NCBI RefSeq assembly: GCF_001639725.1
Contig: NZ_LTAW01000003.1
Span: forward strand, 1-64,000
Source of the DNA: Marinomonas atlantica
GTDB lineage: Bacteria; Pseudomonadota; Gammaproteobacteria; Pseudomonadales; Marinomonadaceae
Direction of reading: 5' to 3'
DNA: 64,000 bases
Shown: positions 17,516-28,200 of the stretch, piece after piece
How the letters are laid out: every line of letters starts with the position of its first letter
Numbering within the stretch: position 1 is the first letter of the stretch
The notes under the pieces: model-generated
What the model saw: the letters and a program-made list of their open reading frames with translations, nothing else
Databases searched by the model: none
Told to the model about the DNA's origin: nothing
Made by a program: the position numbers and the translations under genes

Positions 17516-19111
17516 TTAGCCAAATTGGTTCATGGTATTATCTTTACCGGAAGCCTTGAGCGCAGCTTCTCCCGAGAAATATTCCTTGTGATCATCGCCC
17601 ATGTCCGAGCCTGCCATGTTTTGATGTTTCACACAGGCAATGGATTGACGAATTTCTTCTCGCTGAACATTTTTCACATAGCCCAGCATGCCTTCGGATC
17701 CAAAGTACTCTTTGGCTAAGTTATCGGTAGACAGTGCGGCTGTGTGGTAAGTCGGCAAAGTGATCAAATGATGGAAAATACCGGCTTCACGTGCCGCATC
17801 CGCTTGGAAATTACGAATACGATTGTCCGCTTCTTGGGCCAGTTCGCTGTTGTCGTACTCCACGCTCATTAGCTGAGTACGGTCGTACGCTGACATATTA
17901 AGACCTTCGGTTTCCCATGCATCAAATACTTGTTGACGGAAGCTAAGTGTCCAGTTGAACGATGGTGAGTTATTGTAAACCAGTTTGGCATTTGGTACGG
18001 CTTCGCGGATTCGATCTACCATGCCTTTGATCTGACCGACATGAGGCTTTTCAGTCTCGATCCAGAGTAAGTCCGCACCATTTTGTAATGAGGTAATACA
18101 GTCCAGTACCACTCGGTCTTCGCCTGATCCTTTGCGGAATTGGAATAAGTTGCTGGCTAGACGCTTAGGACGTACCAGTTTACCATCACGCATCATCAGT
18201 ACATCGCTTTCAGTCGTATTACTAAGCTCAATTTCTTCGACATCAAGAAAAGCATTGTATTGCGCACCAAGATCTCCGGGGGTTTGGGACACTGCAATTT
18301 GTTTCGTTAAGCCAGCGCCGAGTGAGTCAGTTCGTGCCACAATCACACCGTCATCAACGCCTAGTTCAAGGAAGGCGTAGCGTACGGCGCGGATCTTGGC
18401 TAAGAAATCCTCGTGAGGCACGGTTACTTTGCCATCTTGGTGACCACACTGTTTTTCATCGGACACTTGGTTTTCAATTTGGATACAACATGCGCCGGCT
18501 TCGATCATCTTTTTCGCAAGTAGGTAAGTCGCTTCTGCGTTACCGAAGCCCGCATCAATGTCTGCAATAATTGGAACAATATGAGTTTGGTATTCATCCA
18601 GTTGCTTTTGTAGCGATGCGGCTTTGACTTCATCTCCTGCACCTTTGGCGTCATCTAACTGACGGAATAGTCCACCCATTTCTCGAGCATCTGCTTGGCG
18701 TAAAAAAGTGTACAGCTCTTCAATTAAATCGGGTACTGAGGTTTTCTCATGCATGGATTGATCGGGTAATGGGCCAAATTCAGAGCGTAGCGCTGCAATC
18801 ATCCAACCAGATAGGTATAAGTAGCGGCGATCAGTAGAATTGAAATGTTTCTTAATGGAAATCATTTTTTGCTGACCGATAAAACCATGCCAGCAACCTA
18901 GAGATTGTGTGTATTGTGAAGGGTCTTGGTCGTAGCGTTCCATATCTGAACGCATGATTTTTGCCGTGTATCGTGCAATGTCTAAGCCTGTTTTAAAGCG
19001 GTTCTGAGCACGCATTCGAGCGGCGTACTCAGGATTAATAGCTGCCCAGGGTGTTCCATGTTGAGCGATTAGGGTAGCAGTTGCGTCGATATCATTGTTG
19101 TAATTAGACAT
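17516..19111 (-). CDS. aceA: Isocitrate lyase
   Basis: Cleaves isocitrate to glyoxylate and succinate, the first step of the glyoxylate shunt. With ATG 19111 (AGGAAAATG upstream) the product is 531 residues, the length of the long Pseudomonas-type subfamily. The catalytic loop reads KQCGH (Cys at about residue 222), followed by QDGKVTVPHEDFL. Also present are DIDAGFGNAEATY (metal binding), VIVARTDSLGAG and NNSPSFNW. An in-frame GTG-like extension to 19165 is rejected. It faces glcB across a shared 371-bp control region, so both shunt genes are paired at this locus. No aceK is present here. Confidence 0.95.
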   Translation of the reverse strand: MSNYNNDIDATATLIAQHGTPWAAINPEYAARMRAQNRFKTGLDIARYTAKIMRSDMERYDQDPSQYTQSLGCWHGFIGQQKMISIKKHFNSTDRRYLYLSGWMIAALRSEFGPLPDQSMHEKTSVPDLIEELYTFLRQADAREMGGLFRQLDDAKGAGDEVKAASLQKQLDEYQTHIVPIIADIDAGFGNAEATYLLAKKMIEAGACCIQIENQVSDEKQCGHQDGKVTVPHEDFLAKIRAVRYAFLELGVDDGVIVARTDSLGAGLTKQIAVSQTPGDLGAQYNAFLDVEEIELSNTTESDVLMMRDGKLVRPKRLASNLFQFRKGSGEDRVVLDCITSLQNGADLLWIETEKPHVGQIKGMVDRIREAVPNAKLVYNNSPSFNWTLSFRQQVFDAWETEGLNMSAYDRTQLMSVEYDNSELAQEADNRIRNFQADAAREAGIFHHLITLPTYHTAALSTDNLAKEYFGSEGMLGYVKNVQREEIRQSIACVKHQNMAGSDMGDDHKEYFSGEAALKASGKDNTMNQFG

Positions 19112-19482
19112 GGCATTTTCCTCTTGGTGTTTCGGTTGCTGCGCCGCTTGTTTGCGGTCGTGCATTTCTTGATCACCCTTTCAGTCTGTGCCGAGTTGTA
19201 TGATTCGTCTAATCTATATTTGTTATTGTAACCATATCTTTTATGAATGTGATTTTTGAGCTACATCGGTTCATAGTGAATGATATATCGTCTATTCAGA
19301 ATGAATGTTAAAAAATACTGACTTTTTAAAAATAAATATTCGATTTAATTCTAAAGGTCATTCATGTTGTGAATGTTGTTGAATCTATTTTTATTGTTCA
19401 AAGTTATTCATTTCGATGACCTACCAATAATAAATACACGGGATGCTTTTAAGTACTCGTCAGTCAATGAAAGGAAAGAGCT
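19112..19482. promoter_or_regulatory. Shared divergent control region of aceA and glcB
   Basis: 371 bp, very AT-rich, no gene. The element TGAATG or its complement CATTCA (or shorter TGAAT/ATTCA) recurs: 19244, 19277, the pair 19294-19298/19302-19306, the pair 19359-19364/19370-19375, and near 19407. Two of these form short inverted repeats with 3-bp and 5-bp spacers. They may be operators for the regulator of acetate use, but the regulator cannot be named from sequence. A ribosome-binding site GAAAGGAAAGAG precedes glcB. Confidence 0.5.
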
Positions 19483-21651
19483 ATGACAGAACGAACTCAG
19501 CAAGGTGGTCTTCAGATCGCACAGAGCCTTTTAAGTTTGGTTAACGAACATATTGCACCGGGTACCGGCATTGAGCCAGAGGTGTTTTGGCAGCGCTTTG
19601 AGGAAATCGTTAATGACATGGCTCCTAAAAATGCCGCGTTATTGGCAAAGCGCGATGAAATTCAGCAACAGATAGATGATTATCATCGCGCCCGTTCAGA
19701 TCAGCCCCATGACGCTGAGTCTTATAAGCACTTCTTGATCGAAATTGGCTACTTATTACCTGAGGGTGACGACTTCAAAGTATCAACTAAGAACGTTGAT
19801 GAAGAAATTGCCTTGCAAGCTGGGCCACAGCTTGTAGTGCCGGTGAAGAATGCTCGTTTTGCCCTCAATGCCGTGAATGCGCGTTGGGGCAGTTTGTACG
19901 ATGCTTTATATGGTACCGATGCGATTCCTGAGGAAGAGGGAGCGGAGCGTTCTGGAGGCTACAATCCTGTTCGAGGCACACGTGTTATTGCATTCGGTCG
20001 CCAGCTATTAGATCAAGCTGCACCATTGGTAACTGGGTCTCATGCTCAAGCGTTGCATTATCAAATGGTAGACGGTGAGCTGGCTGTTACCTTAAAGAAT
20101 GGGGAAGTGGTTCAATTAAAAGACACATCGAAATGCGTTGGTTATCAAGGTAAGCCTGATGCACCGACGGCTGTGCTATTGAAAAATAATGAGCTGCATC
20201 TTGAGATCCAGATCGATGCGAGCGGTTTTATTGGTCAATATGATCAAGCAGGGATTCAAGATATTTTGGTAGAAGCGGCTGTGTCCACGATAATGGATTG
20301 TGAAGACTCTATTGCTGCTGTGGATGCTGAAGACAAAGTAGAGGTTTACCGTAATTGGCTCGGCCTGATGCAAGGGACGCTGGAAGAGTCGTTTGATAAA
20401 GGTGGCAAGCGTATTACCCGCGCAATGAATCCTGATCGAAAATACCTAGATAAGTCAGGTAAAAGCTTTGCTTTACATGGCCGCAGTTTGTTGTTTATTC
20501 GTAATGTAGGTCATTTGATGACCAATCCTGCCATTTTAGATGCCAATGGTAATGAAGTTCATGAGGGGATTATGGATGGCATGATTACAGTACTGGCTGC
20601 GATGCATGATTTACAAGGAAATACCAAACGACGTAATAGCCGAGCGGGCAGTGTGAATATCGTAAAACCTAAGATGCATGGCCCAGAAGAAGTGGCGTTT
20701 ACAGTAGAGTTGTTTAGTCGTATCGAACAAGCGTTGGGGCTAAATCGAAACACCATAAAAATAGGCATTATGGATGAAGAGCGTCGAACGACCGTTAACC
20801 TTAAGGAGTGTATCCGCCAAGCGCAAGAGCGAGTGGTCTTCATCAATACTGGTTTCCTAGATAGAACGGGCGATGAAATTCATACCTCTATGTTGGCAGG
20901 TCCTTTTGTCCCCAAAACAGCCATGAAACAAGAAGCATGGATAAAAGCCTACGAAGACTGGAACGTTGATGTAGGCATTGAATGTGGGTTGCCGGGTAAA
21001 GCACAAATTGGCAAAGGTATGTGGGCAATGCCAGATGAAATGGCGGATATGCTAGAGCAAAAAATCGGCCATCCTATGGCCGGTGCAAGCACCGCTTGGG
21101 TACCATCACCGAATGGGGCGATTTTGCATGCGACGCATTACCATACGGTGAATGTACGTGAACGTCAGGCTGAATTAGCCTCGCGTGAGCGAGCAAGCCT
21201 AGATGATATATTGTCTATACCATTACTGGAGGATCCAACGAGTTTAACGGACGAGCAAATTCAGTTTGAATTAGACAATAACGCCCAAGGTATTTTAGGT
21301 TATGTAGTACGCTGGATTGACCAAGGAGTAGGGTGCTCTAAGGTGCCAGACATTAACAATGTCGGTCTTATGGAAGATCGCGCTACTTTACGTATTTCTT
21401 CACAGAATATCGCTAATTGGTTAGAGCATGGCATCTGTAACCCTGAGCAAGTAATGGCCTCAATGAAACGAATGGCTGCGGTTGTTGATAAACAGAACGA
21501 GCATGATACGGCTTATTTATCAATGTCGCCTAATTTTGATGGTGTGGCGTTCAAAGCCGCTTGTGATTTGGTGTTTAAGGGCACTGAACAGCCTAATGGC
21601 TATACTGAACCTTTATTACACGCCCGCCGTTTAGAGTTTAAGCACAAATAA
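19483..21651 (+). CDS. glcB: Malate synthase G
   Basis: Condenses glyoxylate with acetyl-CoA to malate, the second glyoxylate-shunt step. 722 residues, the normal length of the monomeric G form. Family segments are present in order: [84 protein letters not shown] and [15 protein letters not shown]. Near the C-terminus, [11 protein letters not shown] follows the usual layout. ATG 19483 has AAAGGAAAGAG before it. It is divergent from aceA and ends in a strong terminator. Confidence 0.95.
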   Translation: MTERTQQGGLQIAQSLLSLVNEHIAPGTGIEPEVFWQRFEEIVNDMAPKNAALLAKRDEIQQQIDDYHRARSDQPHDAESYKHFLIEIGYLLPEGDDFKVSTKNVDEEIALQAGPQLVVPVKNARFALNAVNARWGSLYDALYGTDAIPEEEGAERSGGYNPVRGTRVIAFGRQLLDQAAPLVTGSHAQALHYQMVDGELAVTLKNGEVVQLKDTSKCVGYQGKPDAPTAVLLKNNELHLEIQIDASGFIGQYDQAGIQDILVEAAVSTIMDCEDSIAAVDAEDKVEVYRNWLGLMQGTLEESFDKGGKRITRAMNPDRKYLDKSGKSFALHGRSLLFIRNVGHLMTNPAILDANGNEVHEGIMDGMITVLAAMHDLQGNTKRRNSRAGSVNIVKPKMHGPEEVAFTVELFSRIEQALGLNRNTIKIGIMDEERRTTVNLKECIRQAQERVVFINTGFLDRTGDEIHTSMLAGPFVPKTAMKQEAWIKAYEDWNVDVGIECGLPGKAQIGKGMWAMPDEMADMLEQKIGHPMAGASTAWVPSPNGAILHATHYHTVNVRERQAELASRERASLDDILSIPLLEDPTSLTDEQIQFELDNNAQGILGYVVRWIDQGVGCSKVPDINNVGLMEDRATLRISSQNIANWLEHGICNPEQVMASMKRMAAVVDKQNEHDTAYLSMSPNFDGVAFKAACDLVFKGTEQPNGYTEPLLHARRLEFKHK

Positions 21652-21668
21652 GCCGCCGCTCGAAGTAA

Positions 21669-21708
21669 AAGCTCTTTTTGTCTCACATCAGGCAAAAAGG
21701 GCTTTTTT
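21669..21708 (+). terminator. Terminator of glcB
   Basis: A 12-bp stem (AAGCTCTTTTTG with CAAAAAGGGCTT, one G-T pair) with a 12-nt loop is followed by a run of T. It lies 17 bp after the glcB stop. Confidence 0.85.
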
Positions 21709-21804
21709 ATTTGTTTCGATTCGCCATTCTTCTTATCCTATGGGGATGGATCGGGAGCAGGATGAGCCCAATGACTAATGTATGGATATTAGAAGAGTGA
21801 CAAA

Positions 21805-22413
21805 ATGAAAAAGATAATCAGTGTAGTAGGACTTTCGTTGTGCGCTAATGCTGCTGTTGCAGCGACAGAAACGGTAGAGAACAATGTTAGTACGCTGTTG
21901 TTTGAAGCGTCTGCGGGGGCTGATTATTCACAGTTTGGGCTAGGCATAGGTATTAAGCCTGAAAACAATCGCTCTGGTTTTGGCGGATTATACTACGAGC
22001 AAGTCGAACTGAAGCATCGCTTCGAAACAGATATTAAGACCCTTGGTTTTCGTGGATTTAGTGTCGAAGGAGTAGGCGAAGAAGCGCGTGGCGCGGATAT
22101 CACAATGGGGTTGAGTAAAACTGTCTCTGGAGACTATAAGCGAACAGGATTCAGTGCCCGAGGCTTGTTACATATGCCTTTGTTTGTTAATACCACTTGG
22201 TTTGTCGGAGGTGATGTTCGCCCGACCTTTTTATCATTTGACTGGGATAATGATGCACTTACGGAACTAGCGTTACAAATTGGTGTGGATACACGGCTGG
22301 CGAAAAACATTGGCCTGTATGCTAAGTACTACCATGAGAGTCTGATATTAGATGATTTTGAAGAGCATCGTCTAGGCAGTGGATTCGTTGCTGGTATCAA
22401 TATTGTTTGGTAA
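21805..22413 (+). CDS. Outer-membrane beta-barrel protein, YfaZ-like
   Basis: 202 residues. A Sec signal peptide (residues 1-19, ending NAAVAA) precedes a sequence of alternating amphipathic strands with many Gly and aromatic residues, ending GFVAGINIVW, a typical barrel terminus with an aromatic last residue. The overall layout resembles the YfaZ family, but the match is by pattern only. Function unknown. It is a single gene converging on ribH, with a shared hairpin between them. Confidence 0.6.
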   Translation: MKKIISVVGLSLCANAAVAATETVENNVSTLLFEASAGADYSQFGLGIGIKPENNRSGFGGLYYEQVELKHRFETDIKTLGFRGFSVEGVGEEARGADITMGLSKTVSGDYKRTGFSARGLLHMPLFVNTTWFVGGDVRPTFLSFDWDNDALTELALQIGVDTRLAKNIGLYAKYYHESLILDDFEEHRLGSGFVAGINIVW

Positions 22414-22434
22414 TAGGGCTTTGATAGGAACACA

Positions 22435-22456
22435 AAAGGCAGCCGAAGCTGCCTTT
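22435..22456. terminator. Bidirectional terminator between the barrel gene and ribH
   Basis: A perfect 9-bp stem (AAAGGCAGC, 22435-22443, with 22448-22456) with a CGAA tetraloop. On the minus strand a TTTTG tail follows, so it should end ribH transcripts. Confidence 0.8.
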
Positions 22457-22473
22457 GTAAAAATAGTAAGAGC

Positions 22474-22959
22474 TTAGGACTTAGCTAATTCAGTCAACAA
22501 CATTGCACGGTTGGCTGCACCAGCAAGTTCTTCCCCTTTCTTAACGAAATGGCGCTTGAAGTAGCTTGAGTGCTCGTCATGCTCATGGAAGTTGTGCGGT
22601 GTAAGGACCGCTGTCAAAACAGGAACTTCTGTTTCCAGTTGAACTTGCATAAGGCCTGTGCAAACAGCTTGTGCAACAAAATCGTGACGGTAAATGCCAC
22701 CATCTACAACAAGACCACTGGCAGCAATAGCATGGTAATTGCCAGTTTTGGCTAAAAGCTTTGCTTGTAGAGGAATCTCGTATGCGCCAGGTACAGCAAT
22801 CAACTCTAGGTTATTTTCTTGATAACCATGAGATAACATAACTTCTTTGAAGCCTTCCCAGCACTGTAAGACAATGTCACTGTGCCAAGATGCATGTAAA
22901 AATGCGACACGTTTAGTTGAAGTATTAAACGTTTGAGAATTCGTTGAGCTCTGATTCAT
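22474..22959 (-). CDS. ribH: 6,7-dimethyl-8-ribityllumazine synthase, RibH2-like
   Basis: Penultimate step of riboflavin synthesis, joining the pyrimidinedione and dihydroxybutanone phosphate. 161 residues from ATG 22959, which has GGAAG upstream. Motifs are AFLHASWHSDIV, VPGAYEIPLQAKLL, ASGLVVDGGIYRHDFVA and LTPHNFHEHDEHSSYFKRHF. The EHDEH..FKRHFVKKGEE segment resembles the type II (RibH2) enzymes of Brucella and Mesorhizobium more than the icosahedral RibH. It stands alone, away from other rib genes, and is preceded by an FMN riboswitch, so flavin supply controls it. Confidence 0.88.
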   Translation of the reverse strand: MNQSSTNSQTFNTSTKRVAFLHASWHSDIVLQCWEGFKEVMLSHGYQENNLELIAVPGAYEIPLQAKLLAKTGNYHAIAASGLVVDGGIYRHDFVAQAVCTGLMQVQLETEVPVLTAVLTPHNFHEHDEHSSYFKRHFVKKGEELAGAANRAMLLTELAKS

Positions 22960-23060
22960 TAGTATGTCTTCCACAAAAAATGCTGAATCAGGGCGAACGG
23001 GAGGCAAGCCAAACTGCTTTGAATAACATCAAAGGCTGTCAAGATTTTTCTTGTCTACGC

Positions 23061-23201
23061 CGTCCTCTATCATCCGGACTATAACCGTCGGCTCTGGAGT
23101 CACACCAGATCTGCTGACCTTTCTAAGCTTAGAAAGCGCTCGCGGGCTTTGAGCTGAGCTCATTTACCGCCGGTGGGGAGTTTCACCCCGCCCCGAGAAC
23201 G
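23061..23201 (-). promoter_or_regulatory. FMN riboswitch (RFN element)
   Basis: Read on the minus strand the conserved RFN blocks appear in order: GGGGCGGGGTGAAACTCCCC, ACCGGCGGTAA, AGCCCGCGAGCGC, a variable stem (GCTTTCTAAGCTTAGAAAG), GGTCAGCAGATC, TGGTGTGACTCCAGAGCCGA and CGGTTATAGTCCGGATG. The closing stem P1 pairs 23195-23201 with 23061-23067. It lies about 100 bp before the ribH start. No T-tailed terminator is visible in the gap, so control may be at translation. Confidence 0.95.
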
Positions 23202-23443
23202 AAGTCGCCTAAGCGACGTGCCTACTTTAGTGTTTATTAAGGCGATGTGTCAAAGGCAAAATTCGTAAAAACAGGTTCAAAAACGAACATTTAGTTATCA
23301 AAAAGGAAGTTTTGGATGATTGTGCGTTTGTATACTTAAAAGAATCGATGGAGAGTGAGAGCAATGCGTGTGTGTTATTAGAAAAGCAAACATTGAAATG
23401 TCTTTTTTATTTTAGATTCTAATTGAATGGGCTCACACTCATA

Positions 23444-23760
23444 ATGAAGCAGCTATTGTGTTTCGTCAGTCTGCTATTAGCATCATTTTCTGCGCATATA
23501 ATCTACATCCATACGTTCCGCAAAAAACAATCTCCTCCCGCTGTGAGAACTTAGATGCTGTTGCTTTGTTTGAGCCAGCTAAAATCCATTTGCTAATCAA
23601 TAATTTTAGTTATGTACTTCATTTGAATCGGCCTTTGCCTGGAAACCTCTATGTTGGTGATATTTTAAGCTTTCGAGATCAAGGCGAAAAAGCCTTTTTA
23701 ATGTACCGTAAAGGTCGTCAGCTTCCTTGCTTTCGAGTCCCAGGGTATTCTGATACCTGA
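23444..23760 (+). pseudogene. Small membrane-anchored protein, apparently frameshifted
   Basis: ATG 23444 opens a frame starting MKQLLCFVSLLLASFSAHI, a clear signal or membrane anchor, but it stops after 36 codons. The following frame, one base back, stays open to 23760 and reads as a normal soluble domain (AKIHLLINNFSYVLHLNRPL, then GNLYVGDILSFRDQ). The two frames meet at a run of six A near 23525. Joining them by a -1 shift there gives about 105 residues. It could be a decayed gene, a phase-variable run, programmed frameshifting or a sequencing error. The alternative is that a GTG at 23458 is the true start of the second frame. No family recognised. Confidence 0.45.
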
Positions 23761-23781
23761 GTTTACTTCATTGTTTATACT

Positions 23782-24063
23782 ATGTTTTTCATATTGTTAG
23801 AAAGCAAAGTATGTACAATGATGGTGACTGATCATGAAGGCAATACAGCGTTCCTAGAACGTAAATACTCACTAACATTTGCGCAAGCTTGTATCAAGTT
23901 ACCAGCGCCGTTTAGATATGACCCGAAAGTGGTTGCTGAGTTTCTACTGCATTACGGCCAGAATTGTTTCTTAATAGTCAGTTTGCGAGCCAGCTTGATC
24001 ATAGTTGGAAAAGTGTTGGATGCTGAGGATTTTGATGACTCTTATTTATATGACAAATCTTAA
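23782..24063 (+). CDS. Hypothetical protein
   Basis: 93 residues from ATG 23782, or about 81 from ATG 23818. No known family recognised. Visible features are DPKVVAEFLLHYGQNCFLIVSLRASLIIVGKVL and an acidic tail DAEDFDDSYLYDKS, with no signal peptide. Neither start has a good ribosome-binding site. It lies between the frameshifted small gene and cobW on the same strand, 57 bp before cobW. It is kept because codon use resembles its neighbours and no overlapping gene competes. Confidence 0.45.
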   Translation: MFFILLESKVCTMMVTDHEGNTAFLERKYSLTFAQACIKLPAPFRYDPKVVAEFLLHYGQNCFLIVSLRASLIIVGKVLDAEDFDDSYLYDKS

Positions 24064-24120
24064 GCTCATATTTACCGTAAAATTAATCATAAAGATGATG
24101 GCCAAGCGTAAGGATTAATA

Positions 24121-25197
24121 ATGCAACTTAATAAAATACCCACCACTGTTGTGACCGGCTTTCTTGGCAGTGGTAAGACAACGCTGTTATCAAATGTCCT
24201 TAAGCAAGCTCAAGGCAAACGTATTGCTGTTATTGTGAATGAGTTTGGCGAGTTGGACATCGATACCGATTTGTTACGCTCTTGCCCATTAGATTGCGAA
24301 GATGGCGGCACTGCTCAGCGTTCAGAGGATGGTTTTTATGAACTGGCCAATGGTTGTATCTGTTGCACCGTAGAGGAAGAGTTTCTTCCGGTTATGAAAC
24401 AATTAGTGGAACGTCGTGATGACATTGACCATATTCTAATTGAAACCAGTGGCTTAGCCTTACCAAAACCTCTGGTGCAGGCATTTAATTGGCCAGGTAT
24501 CAAAGAGCACTGCACCGTAGATGCTGTTATTACGGTGGTCGATGGTCCTGCTGTTGCGGCGGGTCGTTTTGCTCACGATGAAGACAAAGTTCAAGCTCAA
24601 CGTCTAGCGGATGAGTCGTTAGACCATGATCCATCATTACAAGAGTTACTGGATGATCAGTTGGGCTCGGCGGATCTTGTGGTGGTCAGTAAAAATGACT
24701 TGCTTGATGATGTCCAGCGTCGACGCGTCGCGCAAATCATTGAAAATGAAGTCGACTCTAGTGTGAAGATTGCTTACATCGAAAATGGCGAGGCTGCGTT
24801 AGACGTACTGTTAGGCCTTGAAGCTGAAACCGAGTCTCGCATTGATCACGTTCACAATCATCATGATCACCATCACGCCCATGGGAATGACCATGCGCAT
24901 GCTCACGATCACTTTGAATCGTTCGTGGTGAAGTTGGGAGAAGTAGATGTCGACTCGTTACAAGATACGCTTGAAGACTTAGTAGAGAAGTACAATATTT
25001 ATCGTGTCAAAGGGTTTGCCGCTGTAAATGGCAAGCCAATGCGTCAGGTTTTCCAAGTGGTAGGCACACGTTTAGAACGTTACTTTGATCGCTTATGGCA
25101 ATCGGATGAGCTACGCCAAACACAGCTCGTGTTTATTGGTAAAGGCATCAGTAAAGATCTGATTGAAGATAAACTCAACGCGGCGTTGACCGCTTAA
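24121..25197 (+). CDS. cobW: CobW family G3E GTPase
   Basis: A 358-residue metal-handling GTPase. Walker A GFLGSGKT is at 13-20, the metal-binding GCICC motif (Cys79, 81, 82) and ETSGLA at 108-113, and the base motif SKND at 190-193. Residues 243-264 contain twelve His in 22 positions, a metal-binding linker before the C-terminal CobW_C domain. It lies 10 bp before cobN. CobW proteins are thought to deliver cobalt for the aerobic cobalamin pathway, and this context fits that role. A purely zinc-related COG0523 role is less likely given the neighbour. Confidence 0.9.
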   Translation: MQLNKIPTTVVTGFLGSGKTTLLSNVLKQAQGKRIAVIVNEFGELDIDTDLLRSCPLDCEDGGTAQRSEDGFYELANGCICCTVEEEFLPVMKQLVERRDDIDHILIETSGLALPKPLVQAFNWPGIKEHCTVDAVITVVDGPAVAAGRFAHDEDKVQAQRLADESLDHDPSLQELLDDQLGSADLVVVSKNDLLDDVQRRRVAQIIENEVDSSVKIAYIENGEAALDVLLGLEAETESRIDHVHNHHDHHHAHGNDHAHAHDHFESFVVKLGEVDVDSLQDTLEDLVEKYNIYRVKGFAAVNGKPMRQVFQVVGTRLERYFDRLWQSDELRQTQLVFIGKGISKDLIEDKLNAALTA

Positions 25198-25207
25198 GCG
25201 AGCAAGA

Positions 25208-28200
25208 GTGCATTTACTGGCAGCCAAACCAGGTGGCTTTGTTGACGATGAAGGTATCATCGATTTGGGGCAAACCCCGGCTGATATTGTTGTATTAGCT
25301 GCTGCCGATTCACTGTTAACCGCTCTGGGGACTGCGATTGATGCATGGCATCATGAGGGGGCTCCAAGTGTTCGGTTAGCCAATTGGATGCAGCTGGTCA
25401 AACCGGCTGCATTTGATCTCTATGAATCCTCAGTACTGGATAAACCAACACAAAATAATCGTGCTCAAGTGGTGGTTCTATCTCTGCTAGGTGGCCAACA
25501 TTATTGGCCTTATGGTTTTGAGCGCTTACAGGCATGGGCAAATGCTAAACATCATCGACATCTTATTGTGGTGCCGGGTGATGACAGCGCAGACCCTGAG
25601 ATCATGCACGCCTCATCCGCCACACAAGAAACTGTCACACGTGTTTGGCGTTACCTTCGTGAAGGCGGGCAAAGCAATGCGGTACAAATGCTTCAGTACT
25701 TGCAGTCACTCTGGTTTGACGGTGAAGCGAAATGGTGCGAACCGTCGACGATTCCCAATGCGTTTATTGTCGATCAAGGGCAAGCTGTGCGTTATTTGGA
25801 TTGGCAAATCCATTATCAAGAGGCGTTAACACAGCATTGGCCTGTGGCATTGGTGTTGTATTATCGCTCGCACTTTCAAAGTGGTAACACGCAAGTGTTT
25901 TGTGATCTGTCCTCAATTTTGCTTGAGCAGGGCGTGATTCCGCTACAGGTGGCGTTGAGCTCTCTGAAGGATGCTGTGAGCACTGAATTGGTAGAGTCTT
26001 TGATCGACCGATCTGAGGCGACTATTATTTTAAATTGCACCGGTTTTTCAGCTAATCGCGCTTGCAGCCCTGATTTGGCGTCTGAGCCCACAGAGTTTGC
26101 ATCGGTCTTTGAACAACCTATTCCTGTATTACAGCTCATTTTATCCGGCAGCACGGAAGAAGATTGGTTAGAGCAATCTCAAGGTTTACGTAGCCGAGAT
26201 GTAGCAATGCAAATTGTATTGCCTGAAATGGATGGGCGAATTATCACGCGTGCTGTGAGCTTTAAAGCCTTATCTCATTTCAATGAGTTAGCTCAAATCG
26301 ATTTAATTCGTTATCAGTTGCATACGGAACGGGCTACATTTGTGGCGCAATTAGCAAAGCAATACGGCCGCCTTAAACACATACCAAACTCACAAAAACG
26401 GATCGCTTTTATACTCGCCAATTACCCGACCAAAGATGGTCGAATTGGTAATGGGGTAGGTTTAGACACACCTGCTTCAACGATTAATCTACTGCGAGCT
26501 TTAGAGTGGGCGGGCTATCCCATAGAGGACATACCCGAAGATGGTAATGCTCTCATCGAGGCGCTGCTGGGAGCGATTACCAACAATCCAAATACACTGC
26601 ATCAACGTGGATGTTGGCAGAGTTTGGCGCTAAATGACTACTTGCATTATTTCTATCAGCTGCCACTAGCGTCTCAACAAGCGGTCTGGGAGCGTTGGGG
26701 GGCGCCAGAAGAAGACCACAAATGTCGCGCTGTAGAAGGAGAGTGGCGCATGATGTTGGCTGGCATTCGGTTAGGTGAAACCTTTATTGGAATTCAACCA
26801 GCCCGTGGTTTTAATCTGGACTTGGCGGCGAATTATCACGACCCTGATTTGATTCCGCCACACAGCTATTTAGCTTATTACTTCTGGCTTCGTCATGTGT
26901 ACCACGTAGATGCGATTGTTCATGTTGGTAAGCATGGCAACCTAGAATGGCTTCCGGGCAAGGGTACCGCGTTATCGGACCAATGTTGGCCTGACATCGC
27001 AATGGGGCCAATGCCGCATTTTTATCCATTCATCGTCAATGATCCCGGTGAAGGAGCGCAAGCAAAGCGACGAACGCAAGCAGTTATTGTTGATCATCTT
27101 ATGCCACCGATGACCCGAGCAGAAAGCTATGGCGACATGGCAGAGCTGGAAACGTTGGTTGATGAATACTACCAAGCGCTTGGCATGGATGAGCGTCGAG
27201 AGATGTGGCTAAAGTCGTCTATTTTAGAAAAAGTCCGCTCAAGTAATTTGCTAGAAGAGCTGACCGGCGTTAAAGCGGATAATGAAGAATCTGTGCTAGA
27301 AGAGCTAGACGCCTATTTATGTGAGATCAAAGAATCACAAATTCGCCACGGCTTGCATCGTCTAGGTGAGCTTCCAGAGCGCGATAAATTGGCGGATACC
27401 ATCGTTGCATTATTGCGACTACCACGTGGTAGAGAGACAGCTAGCCAAGGTATTTTGCACTCTCTGGCTATTGATCTAGCTTTGAGTGAGATTGAGTTCA
27501 ACCCAATGGAATCAGCTGCTCTGCCTTGGCAGAGCCATAAGCCTCATGTGTTGCAGGCGATCAGTTCGGCACCATGGCGCACTCATGCAGACGCTAAAGA
27601 GCGTTTGGAGTTATTGGCAAAACAATGTGTCATGCAAGTGTTGATGGATCACAAACCACTATCACCAGATCAGTGGCCTAACACAGCAGTTTTGCTCAAC
27701 CACGCTAACAAGACTTTAATGCAAGCCTTACTACAGAGTGAACAGGATGAAATTACCGCGTTGATTAACGGTTTAGCGGGGCAATTTGTCCCGCCTGGCC
27801 CAAGTGGCGCGCCCACGCGAGGGCGTTTAGATACGTTGCCGACGGGGCGCAACTTCTTCTCTGTTGATAACCGTGCGGTACCTTCTCCCGCAGCATGGGC
27901 GATTGGTGAAAAATCAGCGCAGGCGCTGGTATTGCGTCATTTACAGGAGCATGGTGATTATCCGACTAACCTTGGGTTGTCTGTTTGGGGAACCGCTACG
28001 ATGCGCACGGGTGGTGATGATATCGCGCAAGCCTTTGCGCTGATGGGCGTACGTCCCATTTGGGCACCAGGCTCGAATCGTGTGAGCGATTTTGAAGTGT
28101 TGTCTTGTATGCAAATAGGTCGTCCCAGAGTCGATGTTACCTTACGCGTTTCGGGTTTTTTTCGAGACGCCTTTGCTAATGTTATGCGCTTATATGATGC

